64,000 bases of DNA, from contig NZ_RYYV01000004.1 of NCBI RefSeq assembly GCF_003977665.1, forward strand, positions 248,001 to 312,000, read 5' to 3'. Below are positions 59,101 to 64,000 of this stretch, piece after piece. A model generated the notes under the pieces. The model was not told the origin of the DNA and made no database searches. It saw nothing but the letters and a program-made list of their open reading frames with translations. Every line of letters starts with the position of its first letter. Position 1 is the stretch's first letter. The DNA comes from Dyella choica (GTDB taxonomy: Bacteria; Pseudomonadota; Gammaproteobacteria; Xanthomonadales; Rhodanobacteraceae). A program made the translations under genes and the position numbers.

Positions 59101-62100
59101 GGAAGTGGCAAACGCATTGGCAAACGACAGATTGCTGATCTGCGCGCCTGCGAAATCCACCGTGCTCTTGAACTGGTTGCCGGTGTTGGCGAGCAGAACG
59201 TCCTGCCCACTGCCATTCTGCGTAATGCTTGCCGCACCGTTCACGGTGAGCGCGCCATTCTGCGCGATCAAGCCACTGCCTGTTGCCGTGAGTGCACCGT
59301 TCACGGTGCCGGCGCCCAGGTTCAAGCTGGCACCGCTGGTCGCGATCAGGGCTCCGGTGTTAAGCGTGCCGAGCGTAAGCTGCGTTGCACCGTTCGCAAT
59401 CTGCGTAATGCCGCCGGTTAGCGCCACTACACCACCGAAGTGGTTGGCACTGGCCAGCGTGATGTTGTTGCTGCCTGCATTGACGGCGCTCGAACCGGCC
59501 ACCGTCAGCGCCCCCGACTGCGTAATCGCCCCGCCGCTGTTCGCGGTAAGCCCGCCGTTGACCGTGCCGCTACCCAGGTTCAGCGCACCTTGGCTAGTGA
59601 CTGTCAGAGCCTGGGTGTTCAGACTGCCCAAGGTCAGCGCAGCATTCTGGCTGATCGCGGTCGTGCCACCGGTCAACGACACCGCACCGGCAAAACTGTT
59701 GCCGGGGTCGGTCAGCGTGATGTTCTGGCTGCCGGCGTTGAAAGTGCTTGCCCCGGCCACGCTGAAGGCTCCGGTCTGCGTTATCGCGCCGCCCGTGGTA
59801 GTGATCGACAGGCCACCGCTGCCGATCGTCAAAGCATTGCCGCTGAAGGTGCTGCTCGTGCTGGTCAGGCCCCCGAGCTGCGTGGCGCCGCCGACCGTTG
59901 CCGCACCGCCCGTCAGTAGCGTAAGCGTATTGCCGGCACCGGTCACGTTGGAGACGAAATCGATCGCACCGCTGTGCGTGCTTTGTAGCGTGGCATTCGT
60001 GGTCAACGTCACCGCACTGTGGTATGTCTGCCCACCGCCGGTCGTTTCATTGCCGTTGATATGAATGCCGTTTGCGGCGGTGACGTCCAGTGTACCGCCC
60101 ACGGCCGTAGCCGGCAGCGTGAGCCCGCTGGTGGCGGCGTAGTTCAAGGTTAGATTGCCGGCGACGCTGGCCGGCAAGGTGGGCGCGTTCGACGCAAGAT
60201 CGGTATTGGTGAGGGTGAGATTGTTGACCCCGGTGCCGGCGATCGTCACGGCGTTCTGGAAGTCGTTGCCTGCGTTGAGCAAGACGTCATTCCCCGTGCC
60301 GTTCTGCGTGAAGCTGGCGGCACCGCTTACCGTCAGAGCTCCGCTCTGGGTGATGCTGCCGGTGTTGCTGACAGCAAGTGTACCGCTGATCGTGCTCGTG
60401 CCCAGATTCAGTGCGCTACCGCTGGCTATCTGCGTATTGCCGCCGGTGAAATCCACGGCGCCAGCAAAACTGTTGCCTGCATTGTTCAGCGTGATGGCAC
60501 TGCTACCCGCATTGAATGCGCTGGTTCCGGTGACGGATAGCGCACCGCTCTGCGTGATCCCCGCATTGCTGGTTGCGGTCAGGTTGCCGCCGACCTGGGC
60601 TGCCGGCAATGCAAGCACAGCCGCGGTGTAATTCAGCGTCAGATTGCCGGTGTTGCTGGCCGGCAGGGTCAGCGCGCCGGGCGTGGCGTCGGAATTGGTC
60701 AATGACAGGTCGTGGATCTGCGCGCCGCCGCCTGAAGCGGCGAAGGTAACGGTGCTCTTGAAATCGTTGCCGGCGTTGTTGAGGACGATGTCCTGCCCGC
60801 TGCCGGCGATGGTATTGGTCTGTGTGAAGCTGGCCGCACCAGTCACCGTCAGTGCACCACTCTGGCTCACCGCGCCGCTGTTGCTGACCGCTAGCGTACC
60901 GCTGATGGTGCTGGCGCCCAGGTTCAGCGCACTGCCGCTGGTGATTTGCGTGTTGGCGCCGATGAGATCCACCGCGCCGGTGAAACTGTTGGTGGCGCTG
61001 TTCAACGTCAAGGCGTTGCTGCCAGCATTGAAGCTGGCCGTGCCGGCGCCGGAGGCCTGCGCGATATGCCCGCCCGATTGCGCGATGCCGGCGCCGATGA
61101 GGGTCAACGCACCGCTGCCCACGTCGACGTTGCTCAGCGTGAGCAGGCCGCCATTGGTAAGCGAAACATCGTTTGCGCCGCTGTTGGCGAGCGACACCGT
61201 GCCAGTGAACGCGTTGCTACTGGTCAAGCTGATGGCGTTGCCACCCGCGTTGAAGACGCTGGAGCCTGCCACCGTAAACGCCCCACCCTGCGTGATGCTG
61301 CCACCTGTGGTGGTGATGGACAGGCCACTCGCGCCAATCTTGAGCGTACCGGTATCACTGAACGTGCTGCTTTGGGTGGTCAATCCGCCAAGGGCGCCAT
61401 TGGTGGCATTCGAACCAACAGCGGCGCCGAAATTCACAGCGCCGCCTGGAGCGTCGGTGATCAGCAGCTCAGCCGTGGTCGTGTTGTTGTCAACCGTGCT
61501 GGAAAAGTTGATATCGCCGCCGGTGCTATCAAGCGTAGCGTTGGTGCCCAGGGTTACAGCGCCGGTGTAGGTTTGTGCACCGCTAGTAGTGACGTTGCCT
61601 TGCAACAGAGTGTTGCCGGTTACCGTCAAGCTGGAAAGCGAGGAACTTCCGCCAAGCGTGGCGTTGCCATTAAGGGTGATGCCACTGGCGCTGCCGCCGG
61701 TCACGCCACCATTGAGGGTGATGCTTGGACCGGCAAGGCTGGTCACGGAGCTGCCCAAAGTAACCAGACCGGCATAGCTTTGGACAGTACCCGCAGAGAC
61801 GTTTCCATCCAGCAAGGAGGTACCGGTGACGTTCAGAGCAGACAGATGCTCCGTACCAGTGCTGCTCAACACGGCATTGCCTGAGATCGTCAAATTCCGC
61901 GTTGATTGATTGATTGCGTTGTTCACCGTGACCGTACTGCCGACCAAGGTGGTGCTGGCGTTGCTCAGGGTCAGTGCGCCGGTATAGATCTGCGTGCCAG
62001 TGGTGGCGATATTGCTGCTCAGCGTAACCCCGCTGTTGCCATGCGCTGTCAGCGAAGCCAACTCTGTTAGGCCGCCCACCGTGCCGTTGAAGCTGATCGA

Positions 62101-64000
62101 GCTGCTCGAACTTGTGACACCGAGGTTGTAATTGCCATCCACAGTGGAACCGAACGTGATCGCTCCACCCGATCCAGTGCTGTTGAGCGTGCTGTTGCCT
62201 GACAGCGTCACGGCGCCCGTGTAGGTTTGCGTTCCGCTACTGGTGACGGCACCGGCCAGCTGCGTCGTGCCGCTGACCGACAAACTGGTAAGCGCCGACG
62301 AGGTGCCTGCCAGGCTGGCATTGCCGGTAACGGTCAGTGAACGACCGCTGCCGCCGCTGACACCCGCATTCAAGTTGACCATACTGCCCTGGAGTGTGGT
62401 CGCATGGCCCAGCGCTACCAGACTGTTGTAGGTCTGGCTGCCCGTGGTGGTGATGCTATGGACGTTGCCGTTCAGCGTAATACCACCGGTGCCCACGGTG
62501 AGCGAGGCCAGGTTGGCGGAAGCGCCGACGCTCTGTCCAAACTGGGTCGTGCCGGTGGTGCTGACGGTAAGGTTATGCCCGCCATTCACCGTGTTCTGAA
62601 AGCTCACGCCACTACCACTGGTATCGGTCAGCGTGGCGTCCGCATCGAGCGTCACCGGGCCCTGGTAGATCTGCGTACCGCTTGAATTGATATTTTGGGT
62701 GAGATGGATCGCGTTCGAACTGATCGCCGTGAAAGCCCCCCCTACCGACACCGAACCCAAAATCAACGGATTGCCGCCGTTGCTCAGAATCACATCGTTG
62801 GCGCCGGTGTTGCTGATTCCAACGGTGCCGACGAAATTATTGCTGCTATTATTGAGGGTAATCGCGCCGGCTCCGCCATTGAGCGTTACCGCGCCAGCGC
62901 CGGTCGTCTGCCCAATCGCGGTGGAGTTCGCCTGCGCGAGACCCGTGCCACTAAGGGCCAAGGTGCCGGTGCCCACCGATACATTGTCCAGAGTGAGCAG
63001 ATTGGCACCGTTGTTGACACTGACGTTGTTGGCGCCACTGTTGTTCAGCCCCACCGAGCCAGTGATGTCGTTGCTGGTGTTGGCAAGGGTAATGGAAGCC
63101 GCACCCGCGCTGAACGTTGCTGTTCCGGCACCTGCAGCCTGTGTGATCGACGTACCGACGGCCTGCGCAATGCCGGTGCCGCTAACTTGCAGTGCGCCCG
63201 CGCCTACATTGACATTACCAAGCAGCAGCGCATTGCTGCCGTTACTGAGCGTAACGTCATTACTACCGGTATTGCTCAGCGTCACGGGGCCGATAAAATC
63301 GTTACCGGCGTTGGCAAGCACAAGGGCGCCCGCACCCGCGTCGAACGATGCCCCCCCAGCACCTACGGCCTGCGTAATCGAGGTACCCGTGGCCTGTGTA
63401 ATGCCGGTACCGCTTACGGTCAGCGTACCGGTACCAACCGCAACGTTACCCAGTTGCAGCGCATTGACATTGTTGCTGAGCGCAACGTTGTTGTTGCCGC
63501 TGTTGCTCAACGCTATCGCGCCAATGAAATTATTGCCGGCATTGGTGGCTGAAATTGCGCCCGCTCCGGCCGAAAGCGAGGTGGTGCCGGCAATGGTCAG
63601 TGCCCCTAACGCATTGATGCCCGAACTGGCGATGACACTGAGGTTGCCGCTCGAAAAGCCACGAGTGGTATCGATGCCGGAGGTACTGTCGATGGAGAGG
63701 TTGTTAACCGCGTTTGCGGTCGAGTTTCCGATGAGAACGACGCCACCAGTGGTAGTGATACTTGAGCCCGCCGTAAGGTTGACGGCACCGTTCGTTTCAA
63801 TTTCTACACTACCGCCATTGGTGCTGATGCTTGCGCCATTCAATTGCACCACGCAAGCGGTGCTGGAGGCACAACTGCTGCCACGGCTATAAGTGGTACC
63901 CGCTGCCGGGCCGGCGTAATCGGCCCACATGGCGACACTCAACCCAAAGACGCCGTTGCTAGAAATATTGCTGTTGTCCAGGATGCTGCCAGCCGCTTCC
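56128..64000 (-). CDS. Giant repetitive filamentous-haemagglutinin-like exoprotein (partial, N-terminus off the right edge)
   Basis: At least 2623 residues; the frame stays open through base 64000, so the beginning, with its signal and TPS secretion domain, is outside. The visible part reads on from ILDNSNISSNGVFGLSVAMW into long runs of beta-helix repeats rich in Gly, Asn, Ser, Thr and Ala: an about 75-residue unit near the N-side (VTLSNTGSNDVTLSNGSNAL, TGIAQAVGTSITQAAGAG), a GGLSITTTGGAITQTGAFTV unit in the middle, and an about 80-residue unit (LTGSSAGATSLNGYNQVSTL, FSLTDARALTVVGPLNGG) near the end. The C-terminus leaves the repeats (HLDSYIDASVISANYRSFG) and ends GCQAGGGGTDCADE, with a Cys-x8-Cys pair. 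Role: surface adhesin or biofilm exoprotein, by family. A TpsB partner is not visible. Confidence 0.85.
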   Translation of the reverse strand, partial: EAAGSILDNSNISSNGVFGLSVAMWADYAGPAAGTTYSRGSSCASSTACVVQLNGASISTNGGSVEIETNGAVNLTAGSSITTTGGVVLIGNSTANAVNNLSIDSTSGIDTTRGFSSGNLSVIASSGINALGALTIAGTTSLSAGAGAISATNAGNNFIGAIALSNSGNNNVALSNNVNALQLGNVAVGTGTLTVSGTGITQATGTSITQAVGAGGASFDAGAGALVLANAGNDFIGPVTLSNTGSNDVTLSNGSNALLLGNVNVGAGALQVSGTGIAQAVGTSITQAAGAGTATFSAGAASITLANTSNDITGSVGLNNSGANNVSVNNGANLLTLDNVSVGTGTLALSGTGLAQANSTAIGQTTGAGAVTLNGGAGAITLNNSSNNFVGTVGISNTGANDVILSNGGNPLILGSVSVGGAFTAISSNAIHLTQNINSSGTQIYQGPVTLDADATLTDTSGSGVSFQNTVNGGHNLTVSTTGTTQFGQSVGASANLASLTVGTGGITLNGNVHSITTTGSQTYNSLVALGHATTLQGSMVNLNAGVSGGSGRSLTVTGNASLAGTSSALTSLSVSGTTQLAGAVTSSGTQTYTGAVTLSGNSTLNSTGSGGAITFGSTVDGNYNLGVTSSSSSISFNGTVGGLTELASLTAHGNSGVTLSSNIATTGTQIYTGALTLSNASTTLVGSTVTVNNAINQSTRNLTISGNAVLSSTGTEHLSALNVTGTSLLDGNVSAGTVQSYAGLVTLGSSVTSLAGPSITLNGGVTGGSASGITLNGNATLGGSSSLSSLTVTGNTLLQGNVTTSGAQTYTGAVTLGTNATLDSTGGDINFSSTVDNNTTTAELLITDAPGGAVNFGAAVGSNATNGALGGLTTQSSTFSDTGTLKIGASGLSITTTGGSITQGGAFTVAGSSVFNAGGNAISLTSSNAFTGTVSLANSGANDVSLTNGGLLTLSNVDVGSGALTLIGAGIAQSGGHIAQASGAGTASFNAGSNALTLNSATNSFTGAVDLIGANTQITSGSALNLGASTISGTLAVSNSGAVSQSGALTVTGAASFTQTNTIAGSGQDIVLNNAGNDFKSTVTFAASGGGAQIHDLSLTNSDATPGALTLPASNTGNLTLNYTAAVLALPAAQVGGNLTATSNAGITQSGALSVTGTSAFNAGSSAITLNNAGNSFAGAVDFTGGNTQIASGSALNLGTSTISGTLAVSNTGSITQSGALTVSGAASFTQNGTGNDVLLNAGNDFQNAVTIAGTGVNNLTLTNTDLASNAPTLPASVAGNLTLNYAATSGLTLPATAVGGTLDVTAANGIHINGNETTGGGQTYHSAVTLTTNATLQSTHSGAIDFVSNVTGAGNTLTLLTGGAATVGGATQLGGLTSTSSTFSGNALTIGSGGLSITTTGGAITQTGAFSVAGASTFNAGSQNITLTDPGNSFAGAVSLTGGTTAISQNAALTLGSLNTQALTVTSQGALNLGSGTVNGGLTANSGGAITQSGALTVAGSSAVNAGSNNITLASANHFGGVVALTGGITQIANGATQLTLGTLNTGALIATSGASLNLGAGTVNGALTATGSGLIAQNGALTVNGAASITQNGSGQDVLLANTGNQFKSTVDFAGAQISNLSFANAFATSSSGLTLPASISGNLTLVYPNAGLGLPGTSVGGALSITANNIIISGNETTGGGQTYNGAVTLGNDVTLHSTGNGDIDFASGVNGAHALALNTGGNVTLGGAANLNGLTSTSNTFSGNALTIGSGGLSITTTGGAITQTGAFTVTGSSAFNAGNSAITLTNAGNNFAGAVALTGGTTQISQSSALALGAVHTGSLTVNSQGDLNLGSGSVSGDLAATSGGGTISESGALSVSGNSALNSGAGAITLSNAGNTFGGAVNLTGGATQITDSAALSLGTLNTGDLTVNSNGSLNLGSGAVGGNLAAASNGGAISQTGALSVAGTTTLNGGNGSVSLTDAGNVFTGAVTATGAGVSLNDAGDLAVASLTDNASGGVSLTATGTLSAYGISAGSGNISLASNGGTLSTGGTISGGNISLTGLKGISSTNTINASGTLTLNSSQGGITSAGGITAGNLTGSSGGATALNGSNAIGTLGSFSANGFSLSNGQSLTVSGPVNGNNSLALAVSGGDLTLNGSVSGTNTALNAAGTISEGSGGSVTAGTLAGSAGGAVTLNGVNQVSTLGNFSAASFSLVDRQALTVSGAINGGANASLTTNGGDLTIKGSISGTNTVLHSAGGISESGGITAGTLSGSAAGAATLTGNNQVGTLGNFSASGFSLKDGQSLTVNGSVNGGGNSTLATTTGDITLNGAVTGDTVALYSAGAISEGGDGVNAGTLTGSSAGATSLNGYNQVSTLGSFTANGFSLTDARALTVVGPLNGGSSLALTTTGGSLAIDGEASGSATSLNSAGALSEGGSGSIIADTLSGNVGGGTTLTGLNKVNTLGDFRSLAGFSFANDQTLVLGSVKGSDFVVNAGTSPVSIAVTHGNLYQSDHSWTYDGTGSWSATGAIGTQSNPIYVLGTTTQYITLIGTPPGYFYAVSPIGTILPIVGDSVNIPTSLFSSRAQNVNNHLDSYIDASVISANYRSFGIVPTGILLPQDQRGCQAGGGGTDCADE
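56650..57790 (-). repeat. Roughly 80-residue tandem repeats near the C-terminus of the exoprotein
   Basis: Several consecutive units of about 240 bases encode GTLxGSxxGAxxLxGxNQVxTLGxF, then a FSLxDxQxLTVxGxxNGG segment. Copies start near 57790, 57560, 57240, 56980 and 56720. The high DNA similarity points to unequal exchange. Confidence 0.75.

Noticed and set aside
62687-63892. A 401-codon plus-strand frame (and several neighbours from 57 kb on) opposite the exoprotein gene.
   Set aside because: Pro/Leu/Val-rich low-complexity shadows of the Asn/Gly/Thr-rich repeats; no start signals and no family.

Overview
The window looks like chromosomal DNA of a high-GC Gammaproteobacterium. The type IV pilus ATPase PilU, a dodecin, a Tat-exported phospholipase C, very large secreted glycosidases and adhesins, and a dispersed GTAGGCTGGG... 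dyad repeat fit the Xanthomonadales, perhaps Rhodanobacteraceae (Dyella, Luteibacter or Rhodanobacter type). That placement is inferred from gene content only. I see no rRNA, tRNA, insertion sequence or CRISPR array.

Layout: 1-2.3 kb holds a truncated old yellow enzyme facing an ArsR regulator across a palindrome, then pilU. 2.7-7 kb has a Tat-exported phospholipase C and two paralogous secreted proteins of unknown family. 7.3-15.7 kb is one giant secreted polysaccharide-active protein (GH2 head, a string of Ig/fn3/discoidin/malectin modules, GH64-like tail). 16-18.8 kb has an acyl-CoA synthetase and a gene-free stretch with a MerR-type promoter. 18.8-22.6 kb is a three-gene cassette: APC permease, PfkB kinase and GH4 phospho-glycosidase. 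22.8-28 kb has a dodecin, an extended AI-2E family membrane protein, a YCII-domain protein, a beta-helix polysaccharide-lyase-like protein and a CusF-like metal-binding protein. 28-30.7 kb pairs a family 2 glycosyltransferase with an asparagine-synthetase-like ATP pyrophosphatase.

30.7-31.8 kb carries a near-consensus mer promoter followed by merT, merP and a carboxymuconolactone-decarboxylase-like protein. A MerR regulator with all three mercury ligands and a MerA-like flavoprotein lie 17 kb away at 47.9-49.7 kb, so the mercury functions are split. 32-37.2 kb is a six-gene operon for a B-type (ba3-like) terminal oxidase with three c-type cytochromes and a 57-residue single-helix subunit; a perfect ANR/FNR box lies upstream. 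38.6-43.9 kb is a remnant of a nonribosomal peptide/polyketide locus: Sfp-type phosphopantetheinyl transferase, type II thioesterase, trans-acting AT-ER protein and MbtH, plus a pseudogene that joins an adenylation-domain scrap to a broken MATE exporter.

44-51.5 kb holds a DUF1810 protein, an Mn/Fe NRAMP transporter, a secreted metzincin, the merR/flavoprotein pair, and a TetR regulator convergent with a tautomerase whose promoter carries two matching palindromes. 51.7-64 kb has a phospholipase-D-like protein, a lone TssA-like protein, and a huge repetitive filamentous-haemagglutinin-like exoprotein. The exoprotein runs off the right edge and overlaps a downstream secreted protein.
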